Position numbers and translations under genes: made by a program. The notes beneath the pieces are model-generated. The model was not told the origin of the DNA. It ran no database searches and worked only from the letters and a program-made list of their open reading frames with translations. Of a stretch of DNA of 39,172 bases, positions 1 to 8,570 are shown piece by piece. The stretch spans positions 1 through 39,172 of the forward strand of contig JANYCF010000077.1 in assembly GCA_025360455.1 (NCBI GenBank). The letters run 5' to 3'. The stretch is from Opitutaceae bacterium (lineage in GTDB: Bacteria > Verrucomicrobiota > Verrucomicrobiia > Opitutales > Opitutaceae). Each line of letters begins with the position of its first letter. Within the stretch, counting starts at the first letter, position 1.

Positions 1-1114
1 GCGAAGCTTTGAACACCAAGGCCTCGAAACCGGGAGTAATCGGCGTGGACAGCTCAACACTCAATGCCTTGGCACGGGCGATGACTTCCTGGGGATCGGA
101 AATGTCGGCCGGCGTGATCCTGTTCATCACGTCGGCGGCGGTGTAGCCCAGCATGCGTTCAGCGCCGACGTTGAAAATCTGGATGACACCCTTGGCGTCG
201 GTGGCGATGCTGGAGAAATTGGCGCTGTTGAAAATGGCGCTCTGCAGGGCGCCCGCTTTGAGCAGCGCGGCTTCGGCCTGCTTGCGCGCGGTGTTGTCGG
301 TGCCGATCAGGAGATAACCGATGATGGCGTCCTGCGCATCGCGTAACGCGGTGACGGATACCACGGCGGGGAAGCGGCTGCCGTCCTTGCGGAAGTACGT
401 CAGCTCGTAGATATCCTCGATGCCGCGCGAGGCCTTGAACACCAAGGCCTCGAAGCCGGGCGTAATCGGCGTCCCCAACTCGACGCTCAGCGCCTTGGCG
501 CGGGCGATAACCTCCTGCGGATCGGAAATGTCGGCCGGCGTGATCCTGTTCATCACTTCGGCGGCCGTATAGCCCAGCATGCGCTCGGCCCCGACATTGA
601 AAATTTGGATGACACCCTTCGCGTCGGTGGCGATGCTGGAAAAGTTGGCGCTGTTGAAAATCGCGCTCTGCAGGGCGCCCGCTTTGAGCAGCGCGGCTTC
701 GGCCTGCTTGCGCGCGGTATTGTCGGTGCCGATCAGGAGATAACCGATGATGGCGTCTTGATCGTCGCGTAGTGCGGTGACAGACACCACGGCCGGGAAA
801 CGGCTGCCGTCTTTGCGGAAGTAGGTCAGTTCGTAGATGTCCTCGATGCCGCGCGAGGCTTTGAACACCAAGGCTTCGAATCCCGGCGTAATCGGCGTTC
901 CCAGTTCAACGCTCAGCGCCTTGGCCCGTGCGATCACTTCCTGCGGATCGGAGATGTCGGCCGGCGTGATCCTGTTCATCACCTCGGCGGCGGTGTAACC
1001 CAGCATGCGCTCGGCTCCGACGTTGAAAATCTGGATGACGCCCTTCGCGTCGGTGGCGATGCTGGAGAAATTGGCGCTGTTGAAAATCGCCTTCTGCAAC
1101 GCACCCGCCTTAAG
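1..1114 (-). repeat. 426-bp coding tandem repeat (PAS unit), 2.6 copies in view
   Basis: The period is exactly 426 bp (142 codons): the same landmark (TTGAACACCAAGGC) falls at 9, 435 and 861. Units are 689-1114, 263-688 and 1-262 (partial). The protein is almost invariant, while the DNA differs mostly at third codon positions. One visible amino-acid change near the left end makes the third copy read SVELSTP where the others read SVELGTP. Confidence 0.95.
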
Positions 1115-1192
1115 CAGCGCCTCTTCGCGCCGGACTTCGGTGACGATCTGCGCTGCCACCGGGTCACTGTCGAGAATAGGTTTTTGATTCAT
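1..1192 (-). CDS. Tandem PAS-domain sensor protein, N-terminal part (runs off left edge)
   Basis: The reading frame is open from an ATG at 1192 to the window edge (397 codons, no stop). An SD-like AGAGGA lies about 9 bases before the ATG. After about 26 N-terminal residues the protein is a string of near-identical 142-residue PAS units. Each reads like a PAS core (IFNSANFSSIATDAKG, then FNVGAERMLGY) followed by a PAC-like end (FRKDGSRFPAVVSVTAL, then IIGYLLIGTDNTARKQAEAA). Two full units and most of a third are visible. PAS units of this kind usually precede a histidine kinase or hybrid kinase core, which would lie left of the window. No signal peptide or membrane segment is visible, so a cytoplasmic sensor is likely. 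From memory, very similar PAS repeats are common in proteobacterial hybrid kinases, so lateral transfer is possible. The output domain cannot be known from here. Confidence 0.88.
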   Translation of the reverse strand, partial: MNQKPILDSDPVAAQIVTEVRREEALLKAGALQKAIFNSANFSSIATDAKGVIQIFNVGAERMLGYTAAEVMNRITPADISDPQEVIARAKALSVELGTPITPGFEALVFKASRGIEDIYELTYFRKDGSRFPAVVSVTALRDDQDAIIGYLLIGTDNTARKQAEAALLKAGALQSAIFNSANFSSIATDAKGVIQIFNVGAERMLGYTAAEVMNRITPADISDPQEVIARAKALSVELGTPITPGFEALVFKASRGIEDIYELTYFRKDGSRFPAVVSVTALRDAQDAIIGYLLIGTDNTARKQAEAALLKAGALQSAIFNSANFSSIATDAKGVIQIFNVGAERMLGYTAADVMNRITPADISDPQEVIARAKALSVELSTPITPGFEALVFKAS

Positions 1193-1576
1193 GTTTGTTT
1201 CGTTCCTCTTGGACCCAGCATCGTATGGGATGCGAGGACATCCCATTCCCGGTCAGATTATCATTAGCTGCACTCGGCTCTCGCTGAGAGCCTGTCGAAC
1301 GAGTGTTAAGTCGTCTGCCATCAGCACGGTGATTTTTTCCAATTTCCTCACTTGGACCAGCGTGGTGGGTGTTGTCATTTAGCGAACATCGACCGATTTA
1401 ACGCCTATTGCTTTGAAATAGCGATGGGGTAAAACCCTATCTCCACAGTTTTTCGACTGCACTCTCCAAAGGAGGCACAGAAAGGACCGTCACTGTTAAA
1501 GTAAACCGGCCTTCCGAAAGGATAGCTCTCCCACGGGCTTGCTGGCCGGATTGTATATCCCCAAGGATAGTCCACT
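1193..1576. other. Intergenic region between divergent PAS sensor and Nudix genes
   Basis: Apart from the receiver remnant at 1253-1378, I see no gene in this stretch. It must carry the promoters of both flanking genes. I found no confident -35/-10 pair or operator. Confidence 0.5.
1253..1378 (-). pseudogene. Truncated response-regulator receiver remnant (NarL/FixJ type)
   Basis: A 41-residue reading frame starts with ATG at 1378 and stops with TGA at 1253. Its middle reads KITVLMADDLTLVRQAL, which closely matches the first beta strand, acidic pair (ADD) and first helix of NarL/FixJ-type receivers (commonly VLxADDHxLVRxGL). The frame then stops, before the phospho-acceptor Asp and the output HTH. 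It sits 60 bp upstream of the PAS sensor gene on the same strand, the place where a partner regulator could once have been. It is most simply the broken 5' end of a lost response regulator. It might still be translated as a leader, but I see no sign of function. Confidence 0.6.
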
Positions 1577-2149
1577 ATGAAACTCCCGACCCTGCTTCAT
1601 GCCACCCGCTGGATTCATCTGCTCCAAAAAGATAATTGGATCTATGCCAGCCGCCGCCGGCCGGATGAGCCAAAGCGGATTGATGCGGTGACCATTGTGA
1701 CGCTGCATCGGAATCAACCGGAGGATTCTGGGCTCTTGCTCGTGGTGCTTGAAGAATTCCGCCCGGCCATCGATCAGTGTGAGTTTAGTTTTCCGGCCGG
1801 GTTGCTCAATCCCGGTGAATCGATTCTCCAGGGCGCGACGCGGGAGCTGAAAGAGGAAACCGGACTGGACGTCGCGCTGGTCCGGCATGTCTCGGGGGAA
1901 ACTTTCACGTCAGCTGGTTTGTCGGATGAATCGCAGGCGTACGTGATGCTCGAAAGCCAGGGCACGCTCGCGCTCAATCCTGGCATAGACGGGGAACGCA
2001 TCACGGTTCATCTGCTTACGCAGCAGGGCTGTCTCGATTTGCTGGAGAAGAATCGTCAGGGCACCGCGGCGATTTCCTCCCGACTGTGGCCGGTGCTCAT
2101 GAGCGTGGCTTACAGTGGAAATTTCGCGGGCGTGCGCATCGCGCCGTAG
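1577..2149 (+). CDS. Nudix hydrolase, ADP-ribose pyrophosphatase-like
   Basis: The 190-residue protein has a full Nudix box at about residues 75-97 (GLLNPGE, seven residues, then RELKEETGL). The pattern is Gx5Ex7REUxEExGU, with the catalytic and metal-binding glutamates E90, E93 and E94 present. The preceding FPAGLLNPGE is typical of the ADP-ribose/NDP-sugar pyrophosphatase branch (NudF/YjhB-like), which hydrolyses nucleoside diphosphates linked to another moiety in the cytoplasm. Length fits the family. The ATG at 1577 has a purine-rich AAGGA about 10 bases upstream. It is a single-gene unit, convergent with the FG-GAP gene downstream, with an inverted repeat between them. The exact substrate cannot be read from sequence. 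Confidence 0.93.
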   Translation: MKLPTLLHATRWIHLLQKDNWIYASRRRPDEPKRIDAVTIVTLHRNQPEDSGLLLVVLEEFRPAIDQCEFSFPAGLLNPGESILQGATRELKEETGLDVALVRHVSGETFTSAGLSDESQAYVMLESQGTLALNPGIDGERITVHLLTQQGCLDLLEKNRQGTAAISSRLWPVLMSVAYSGNFAGVRIAP

Positions 2150-2196
2150 AATGGGGCAAGCTTGTTCGTCCCATCACGCAGTGCGCGGAATTCTTT

Positions 2197-2293
2197 TTGT
2201 AGGAGCCTGTTTACAGGCGACTGCCTTGGTTGAATTTTGCCGGAGTTTACTGGCAAGCGATCATTCAGGTCGCCTGTAAACAGGCTCCTACAA
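2197..2293. repeat. Long palindrome, type 1 (perfect 25-bp arms)
   Basis: The left arm 2197-2221 and right arm 2269-2293 are perfect inverted copies of 25 bp, with core GGAGCCTGTTTACAGGCGAC, around a 47-base loop. Each arm can also fold alone (GCCTGT...ACAGGC). It lies between the converging Nudix and FG-GAP genes, where it may help end transcription from both sides. Related copies are at 32096-32172 and 35815-35895. Confidence 0.95.
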
Positions 2294-2338
2294 TTGGAAC
2301 GAACATGTCTTTCACCGGACTCGTTCGACGGTATCAAT

Positions 2339-5300
2339 TCATGAACTTGGCGCGGGAATCGTGAGGCTGGTCGTGTTGGCCGGAACGGCGTGTTCGGTGG
2401 TGCGGCCCGACGGCCAGCGGATGTGGATCGTCTTTGGCGGATTCGAATCCGGATAACCGAAGAAACTGGCGGCCGTCGACTGGCTGGCGTAGCCGGAGCC
2501 GGCATAAACCTCACTCGTCTGGAGCGAGCCGTCGGCGAGTTCGACCGTGAGGCGGGCGCCGATCGCGGTGGGGTTGCCGGCCGGGCCGCGCAGGTCGACG
2601 CGCAGGGATTTGCGGCCGACGACGCCGTGGTTGCGAAACGCGAGCGTGGCATCGTTGTTTCGCGAGACGAGAAAGTCCGGCCAGCCGTCGTGATCGAGAT
2701 CGAACACGACCAGGGCTTTCGCGTCACCGGGCACGAGCAGGCCGCTCTCGGCGAGCGGCATCGCAGTGAAGTGTCCGTGGCCGTCGCCGCGTAGCAGCTG
2801 GCTCAGGCCGCCGTCAAAACGACCGACGGCGGGAATGGGTGCGAACGAGTTTTGCACCGCATAAATGTCGGCGTGGCCGTCGCCATCGAAATCGCCGGCG
2901 ACGATTCCTTGCAGCGGGGCGATCTGCGCCAAACGCGGTAGCGGTTCGAAACGGTACAGGCCATCGCTCTGGCTGAGGAATACGCCGCTGCGCAGTTCCG
3001 TGGCGGCGAAACGTTGCGCTTTCGCCAGCTTCTCGTCGCCGAATATTTCCCCCAGCGTCGCGTGCTCGAAATTATTGTTCAGGGGAAAGCGTTTCGAAAG
3101 AGCGGGAAACACGGCGACCAGGTCGCGGCGGGCGCGCCAGGGATAGAGGCGGTCGCCTTCGTAGTAGGCTTCGACGAGTTGCGCGGTGCCGTCGCCTTTG
3201 AAGTCACCGGAGTAAAGCAGCGCTGGATGCACCGCGTCAGCGTGGTATTGGGTATTCAAGCCCACGTTGCCGACCACGTAATCCGGCCGGCCGTCGCCAT
3301 TGAAATCCGCCGCCGCGAGGGAGGTCCACCAGCCGGTGCCCGCAGCGGCAAAGCCCGCTTGCTCCGTCCAGTCTTCGAAACCTTTGCCCTGATGATTGTG
3401 GAAATATTTCACGCGGCCCCATTCCAGGGTTAGCAACAGGTCCAGCCATCCGTCGCCATCCACGTCGCTCCCCAGCGCGGCCGTTACCATCCCCACTTCC
3501 CGCAGTGCGGGCGCCAGTGCAGAGGTGACGTCGGCAAATTTCCCGTCGCGATTCGCGAGCAACGCGCTCTGCGGGGCCGAGGGATACTGGCCCGTTGCGA
3601 CCCGTCCACCGAGAAACACATCGAGCCGGCCCGTGTGGAAAAAATCTCCCGCGACCACTGCACCCACGTTGAGCGGCAGGGGCGGCAGCGCGTCTTCGCC
3701 CGCGGGACGGAAGCCGCCGTGGCCGTCGCCCAAGTAAAGGGCGGGTTGATAGTCGGGCATCCCGGCCGGCAAACTGTTGCCGCCCCGGGTCACCAGCAGA
3801 TCGCTGTGGCCGTCGCCATCGGCGTCGAACACGAGCAACGGGCCGTCGTTGACCGTGCTCGCGGCTGTCGCGGTCGCACGGGTGGGAGCAAACGTCCCTG
3901 CGGCGGTTGCGAGCATCACGCGACGCGGATCCAGCGTCGTGCCGCCCATCACCACATCGTCGCGATCTGCGCTGGCGATATTTCCCACGACGAGACTCGG
4001 ACCGCGGCGGTTGAAGCGGAAGGGGAGCAGCCGTTGTCCGGACGTTTCGTTGACTGGCTCTTCGCGCGAACGCAGGTCCAGGCCGGTGGCTTGGCTCACG
4101 TCGGAAAACTGAGTGGCGGCCGGAGGTTTCAGCTCTGGCGATGGCGCCGGCGTGGCACCGGCGGGCTCGGTGATGGTGAAGCGCCGGTCGACAGCGACGT
4201 TTTCAAAGGTCTGCACGTGACCGCTCGGCCAGGTGACAACCATGCGTTTGATGATCGTGTCATCACCTAGGCCGAAATGCAGTGCCGGTTCGCTGCTGGA
4301 AAGGTAGCCGCGCGCCAACCCGAGCTGGCGGACCTGCATGCCGAGCGCGCTCTCGATACGCACCGTCGCGCCCACGCCAAAGCGGTTGGAAACGGTGCCG
4401 CGAAGATCGATGATGATGCGATGACCGGTGGCGCAGTCGTTCCGCAGCACGCTGACGCTGTCGTGGTAATTGCTATAGACGAGGTCGAGGTTCCCATCGC
4501 CATCGAGATCACCAAAGGCCGCGCCAAAACTGACGCCCTTCTGATCCAGGCCCCACGCCGCGCTCACGTCGGCAAACTGGAGATCGCCGAGATTGCGCAG
4601 GGCGATTTGTTTTTCGGCGCGCATCGGGCTGGCGTACATGATGCGGATCCGTTCCTCCCCGGAGACAGCGCTCATCTGGCGTTTCACGACGTCCACTCCG
4701 GGATCGCGCGGGAAGCCATTGGTCACATGCAGATCGAGGTGCCCGTCGTTATCCAAATCCTCCAGCCGCGTGGACCACGTCCAGTCCGTGGCGGCAGTGC
4801 CGGTGAGGAAGCCGGCTTCGAGACAGTACCCGGTGCCGGTACCGAGCAGCAGCGCGTTGCGGTGATATTTCGGGGCACCCTTGGCGTCGTCCGGCCGCTC
4901 GTCAGTCCGCGCCCGCGCATCCGCCATGATGTGCTGGTCTTTCTCGTGGGTGGTCCCCGCCATGTCGGCGACGAAGAAGTCAATCAGCCCATCATTATTC
5001 ACGTCGCCGAAATCCGCCCCCATTGAGGAAAACGACGTGTGCGGCAGGAAACGTCCGGCCGCGTCGGAAAATGTTCCGTCGCGGTTGTTATGATAAAGCG
5101 TGTCGGGCACCCCGTAGTCGTAGGCCACATAAAGATCCGGCCAGCCGTCGTTGTCGTAGTCCCACCACGTGGCGGAATGACTCCGCGTTTCCCCGGTGAT
5201 GCCCGCGTGTTCGGTCACGTTCGTGAAGGTGCCGTCGCGATTGTTGTGAAACAGATAACCGCGTTGGCCGTTGGAACCGGTCGCGTTGTTCAACATATTG

Positions 5301-5968
5301 GTCGCGATATAGACATCGAGCCAACCGTCGCGATCATAGTCACAGAAAGCCGCCATGACCGAGGCATCCTTCACATCCAAGCCGTAGGCCTGGCCCATCT
5401 CCTTGAACGCCCCGTTGCCTTGATTGATATAAAGCAGGTTGGGCGCATTGAAACGGCAGAGATAAATGTCGAGGCGACCGTCGTTATTCACGTCGACAAA
5501 GGTCACGCCCGATTTCCAGATGCCGGCCGCCGCTCCCGGATCGCCCACGCCCGCCTGCTCCGTCACATCCGCGAATTTGAAATCGCCGAGATTGCGAAAA
5601 AGGAGGCAGCTTTCGGTTTTGCTCACCACGAAAATATCGGGCCGGCCGTCGCCGTCGTAATCACCGAGGGCGACACCGGTGCCGATCGAGCCGCCTTCAA
5701 ATTCCTGATAGAGATCGCCCCGCATCCGGGGATCGGCGAAACGATTTTCCGTGCGCACGCCCGTCGTTTCCGGAGGGAGTGGTGCAAACATCGTTTTCCC
5801 GCGCGGGTGGGCATGCGGCGCCAAGGGCTGATCGGTGAGGCTGTCGGCCGCGGCGGTGGCGGGGAGGGCGAGCGGGACAAACAGCAGGCCCAGCAGCACC
5901 AAGCGACGGACGAAAAACCCGGCGGTGGCTGACATGCGGGCGCAGGATTGATTTTCGGCGGCGAACAT
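2339..5968 (-). CDS. Secreted FG-GAP/VCBS repeat protein with two ASPIC/UnbV domains (CRTAC1-like)
   Basis: This is a 1209-residue protein. A signal peptide (RRLVLLGLLFVPLALPATAAA) follows Met12, so translation may really start at 5935; neither ATG has a clear Shine-Dalgarno. The body carries many calcium-binding FG-GAP/VCBS blade motifs of the type DYDGDGRPDIFV and DVNNDGRLDIYL, forming two beta-propeller-like halves. Each half ends in an ASPIC/UnbV-type domain: about residues 530-600 (GVGATVRIES... VVTWPSGHVQTFENV) and about 1135-1205 (AIGARLTVEL... IRWPSGRTTEH). CRTAC1/ASPIC proteins are extracellular or periplasmic and poorly characterised; binding to other proteins or to glycans is only a guess. 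Two complete propeller-ASPIC units in one chain suggest an internal duplication or fusion. It is divergent from the membrane protein at 6054. Confidence 0.9.
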   Translation of the reverse strand: MFAAENQSCARMSATAGFFVRRLVLLGLLFVPLALPATAAADSLTDQPLAPHAHPRGKTMFAPLPPETTGVRTENRFADPRMRGDLYQEFEGGSIGTGVALGDYDGDGRPDIFVVSKTESCLLFRNLGDFKFADVTEQAGVGDPGAAAGIWKSGVTFVDVNNDGRLDIYLCRFNAPNLLYINQGNGAFKEMGQAYGLDVKDASVMAAFCDYDRDGWLDVYIATNMLNNATGSNGQRGYLFHNNRDGTFTNVTEHAGITGETRSHSATWWDYDNDGWPDLYVAYDYGVPDTLYHNNRDGTFSDAAGRFLPHTSFSSMGADFGDVNNDGLIDFFVADMAGTTHEKDQHIMADARARTDERPDDAKGAPKYHRNALLLGTGTGYCLEAGFLTGTAATDWTWSTRLEDLDNDGHLDLHVTNGFPRDPGVDVVKRQMSAVSGEERIRIMYASPMRAEKQIALRNLGDLQFADVSAAWGLDQKGVSFGAAFGDLDGDGNLDLVYSNYHDSVSVLRNDCATGHRIIIDLRGTVSNRFGVGATVRIESALGMQVRQLGLARGYLSSSEPALHFGLGDDTIIKRMVVTWPSGHVQTFENVAVDRRFTITEPAGATPAPSPELKPPAATQFSDVSQATGLDLRSREEPVNETSGQRLLPFRFNRRGPSLVVGNIASADRDDVVMGGTTLDPRRVMLATAAGTFAPTRATATAASTVNDGPLLVFDADGDGHSDLLVTRGGNSLPAGMPDYQPALYLGDGHGGFRPAGEDALPPLPLNVGAVVAGDFFHTGRLDVFLGGRVATGQYPSAPQSALLANRDGKFADVTSALAPALREVGMVTAALGSDVDGDGWLDLLLTLEWGRVKYFHNHQGKGFEDWTEQAGFAAAGTGWWTSLAAADFNGDGRPDYVVGNVGLNTQYHADAVHPALLYSGDFKGDGTAQLVEAYYEGDRLYPWRARRDLVAVFPALSKRFPLNNNFEHATLGEIFGDEKLAKAQRFAATELRSGVFLSQSDGLYRFEPLPRLAQIAPLQGIVAGDFDGDGHADIYAVQNSFAPIPAVGRFDGGLSQLLRGDGHGHFTAMPLAESGLLVPGDAKALVVFDLDHDGWPDFLVSRNNDATLAFRNHGVVGRKSLRVDLRGPAGNPTAIGARLTVELADGSLQTSEVYAGSGYASQSTAASFFGYPDSNPPKTIHIRWPSGRTTEHAVPANTTSLTIPAPSS

Positions 5969-6053
5969 GGGGCAAGGCGGCGAGGGAAGGAACCCCGCTC
6001 CGCTGAGTCAAGGGCTTTGACCGTGCGCGAACTCTGCGGCCGCAACGTTCTCG

Positions 6054-8558
6054 GTGCGATTGCATTCGCATTTTCTAAAAATCACGCCAATTGCCGTGGC
6101 TCTCGTGATCAAGTCTCTCCGATCATCTTCCCTCGCCTGGTTGGCCGTTCCGCTCTGTGCGTGCGGATTTTTTTTTGGGATGAACGTGGTTCGCCTGCGG
6201 CACGTGGCGGAGGTATCCGCACAGGGTGGGTGGAGCGAGAAACAACCCGTGGCGCGTCTTGCCACCGCGTCGGCGCCGTCCGAGTTCGCAGCCGGCAACG
6301 GCTTGATTATTCCGGAGCACATCACGGAAAGTTTTCACTGGATGGCGCAGACCCAGCGGATGTTCACGCGCGGGGAATGGCGGGTGCGGCATATTGACTA
6401 CGAGAATGCGCCGCTCGGCCGCGCCGTGAATTCAACTTCGCCCTACCGGTGGTGGCTCGGCTGCCTTGCTTGGGGCGATCATGTTATTTCCGGCCGCTCG
6501 CCCGTGCAGTCGGTCGAACGCGCCGCGCGCGTTGCGGATCCGCTTCTGCATTTTTTGTTTCTGCTCGGAACCGCGCTCTTGGTCGCGTGGCGCTTCGGCG
6601 TTTTTTCGGCGGCGTTGGTTTCACTTGGCATCGTCACCCTCTTTCCGTTCGCCGCGGAATTTCTGCCCGGCGTGCCCGACGACCACGGGCTGGCGCACCT
6701 CTTTGCAATCGGGAGCGTGTTGCTGCTCCTCGTCGGAGTCGGCGCAAAAGCCGTGCCGACCGATTCCGACAAAGCGATGCGCCGCTGGTTTTTCTGCGCC
6801 GGCATAATTGGCGGTCTTGGACTTTGGCTCAGTGTGGCCGGTCAACTGCCGGTTCTCGCGGGAGTGGGAGCGGGCGCATTGCTCGCGGCATGGCTTGCGC
6901 GCGACCCCAGTAAGAAGGACACCTCGGCCCCAGTCATGTTGCCGTGGCGAACGTGGGCCGTGGGCGGCGCGGTTGCCACGCTGGGCGGCTACCTGTTGGA
7001 GTTTGCCCCCGCGCACCTCGGCAACTGGCATCTCGCCGCGATCCATCCGATTTATGGTTTGGCGTGGCTCGGGGGCGGTGAGGTGTTGGCGCAGGCAGCC
7101 GAATGGATTCAGGGCAAAAAAAATCCGCACACTTTCCGCACGCTTACGCTGCTCGTACTCGCGGCGCTCGCTCTCGTGTCCCTGCCGGTGGCTGTGTGGA
7201 AAGCCCACGATCACGTGTTCTTCAGTGCAGAGCTGCAATCGCTCCGACTGACAAAATTGCCGGACGGAGCCGTGGCGCAAAGTTTGGGCGAGTGGATTGC
7301 CCGCGAAGGAATGACGCTACCCGTTTGGTCCACGTTGCTCCCGTTGTTGTTGATTGCTCCCGCCCTTTGGTTGCTCACGCGACGCACGACCAGTGTGCTG
7401 CTGCGCGTGGCCGTGGCGGTGGTTCTGGGGCCGGTAATCGTGGCGCTCGGATTCGCTGCCGAGCAACTCGTCTGGTGGAATGAAGTCGATGGACTTTTGT
7501 TGGTGCTGCTGGTTGCGGTGACGGTGAATTGGTCGAACGTAAACCGTCCGAGCTATTACCGCCTCGCGTGGGTTGGGTTCGCCCTACTGCTGCTGGTCCC
7601 AGGTGTTTTCCAAATTGTGCTGCGACCCGGAATGAAAAGTGACCTATCTCAAGCGGAAGTGTTTGGTTTGGTGGAGCGGGATCTGGCTAGCTGGCTGGCG
7701 TTGCACGCCGATCCGGGCGGCGCGGTGGTGTTGGCCCCGCCCAATGAAAGCACGGCGCTCTGTTATTACGGAGGCCTGCGCGGGATCGGCACGCTCTCAT
7801 GGGAAAACAAAGAGGGCGTGGCGGCGGCCGTACGAATCTTGAGTGCGCCGAGTGCGCAGGAGGCGAAAGAATTGATCGATCAACGGGAGATCACCCACCT
7901 CATCATGCTCTCCTGGGATTCCTATTTCGACCAGTATGCGCGGGCGGGCACCGGACAACTTGAAGGATCGTTTCGCGCGGACCTTCGTTCGGGAAAACTG
8001 CCGCTCTGGCTTCGGCCGGTGGCTTATCAGCTGCCGACGATCACCGGTTTCGAAGGACAGTCGGTGACGCTTTATGAAGTGGTCGAAGAGCAGGATGAGG
8101 CGACAGCCTTGGGCCGGACGGTGGAGTATGATATCGAAATGGGCGCGATGGACCACGCCGTGACGACGGCGCAGGCGCTGCGGCGTTTTCCGGCGGATTT
8201 CGGCGCCTGGGTGGTGCAGGCCGAGGTTGAGTTGGCGAGTGGAGACGAAGCCGGATTCGCCCGATCGCTCAAGCGACTGCAGTCGCGGCTCGCGGCCAAG
8301 CCGGCTCCGAATCTCCAGTGGGATCTGCGCGTTGGACTCGCGTCGGTCCTCGTCAAAGCAAAGCAACCGGCTCTGGCGCGCGAACAAGTGAGCCTATGTC
8401 TGGCGGCCGTGGATGAGAAAAAAATCCGCGCACTTTCGACCGGTTCGCTTTATCGGCTGCTCGTGATGAGTCGCGGGTTCGGTTTGACCTTCGATGCGCC
8501 ATTGCACGCACGGGCGCTGGATCTATTGCCGAGTGATTTGCGGGCTCGGTTGAGGTAG
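6054..8558 (+). CDS. Polytopic membrane protein, GT-C/STT3-like layout, function unknown
   Basis: The frame gives 834 residues from a GTG at 6054. GTG codons at 6096 and 6108 are also possible starts, the latter placing the first membrane helix (SLAWLAVPLCACGFFFG) near the N terminus. A large loop rich in aromatic and charged residues follows (about 50-150, including FHWMAQTQRMFTRGEWRVRH and SPYRWWLG). Then come about eleven hydrophobic helices to about residue 530, and a soluble C-terminal part of about 300 residues with an alpha/beta feel. This order (helix, big first outer loop, many helices, soluble tail) resembles GT-C glycosyltransferases such as STT3/AglB, but I do not see a convincing DxD or WWDYG motif. 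I do not recognise the family. It converges on the LacI gene with a 12-bp gap. Confidence 0.85.
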   Translation: MRLHSHFLKITPIAVALVIKSLRSSSLAWLAVPLCACGFFFGMNVVRLRHVAEVSAQGGWSEKQPVARLATASAPSEFAAGNGLIIPEHITESFHWMAQTQRMFTRGEWRVRHIDYENAPLGRAVNSTSPYRWWLGCLAWGDHVISGRSPVQSVERAARVADPLLHFLFLLGTALLVAWRFGVFSAALVSLGIVTLFPFAAEFLPGVPDDHGLAHLFAIGSVLLLLVGVGAKAVPTDSDKAMRRWFFCAGIIGGLGLWLSVAGQLPVLAGVGAGALLAAWLARDPSKKDTSAPVMLPWRTWAVGGAVATLGGYLLEFAPAHLGNWHLAAIHPIYGLAWLGGGEVLAQAAEWIQGKKNPHTFRTLTLLVLAALALVSLPVAVWKAHDHVFFSAELQSLRLTKLPDGAVAQSLGEWIAREGMTLPVWSTLLPLLLIAPALWLLTRRTTSVLLRVAVAVVLGPVIVALGFAAEQLVWWNEVDGLLLVLLVAVTVNWSNVNRPSYYRLAWVGFALLLLVPGVFQIVLRPGMKSDLSQAEVFGLVERDLASWLALHADPGGAVVLAPPNESTALCYYGGLRGIGTLSWENKEGVAAAVRILSAPSAQEAKELIDQREITHLIMLSWDSYFDQYARAGTGQLEGSFRADLRSGKLPLWLRPVAYQLPTITGFEGQSVTLYEVVEEQDEATALGRTVEYDIEMGAMDHAVTTAQALRRFPADFGAWVVQAEVELASGDEAGFARSLKRLQSRLAAKPAPNLQWDLRVGLASVLVKAKQPALAREQVSLCLAAVDEKKIRALSTGSLYRLLVMSRGFGLTFDAPLHARALDLLPSDLRARLR

Positions 8559-8570
8559 GGCCGCAGATTT

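Noticed and set aside
1-1114. Regular 426-bp repeats as a possible CRISPR or mobile array
   Set aside because: The repeats form one continuous coding frame of PAS domains with no spacers.
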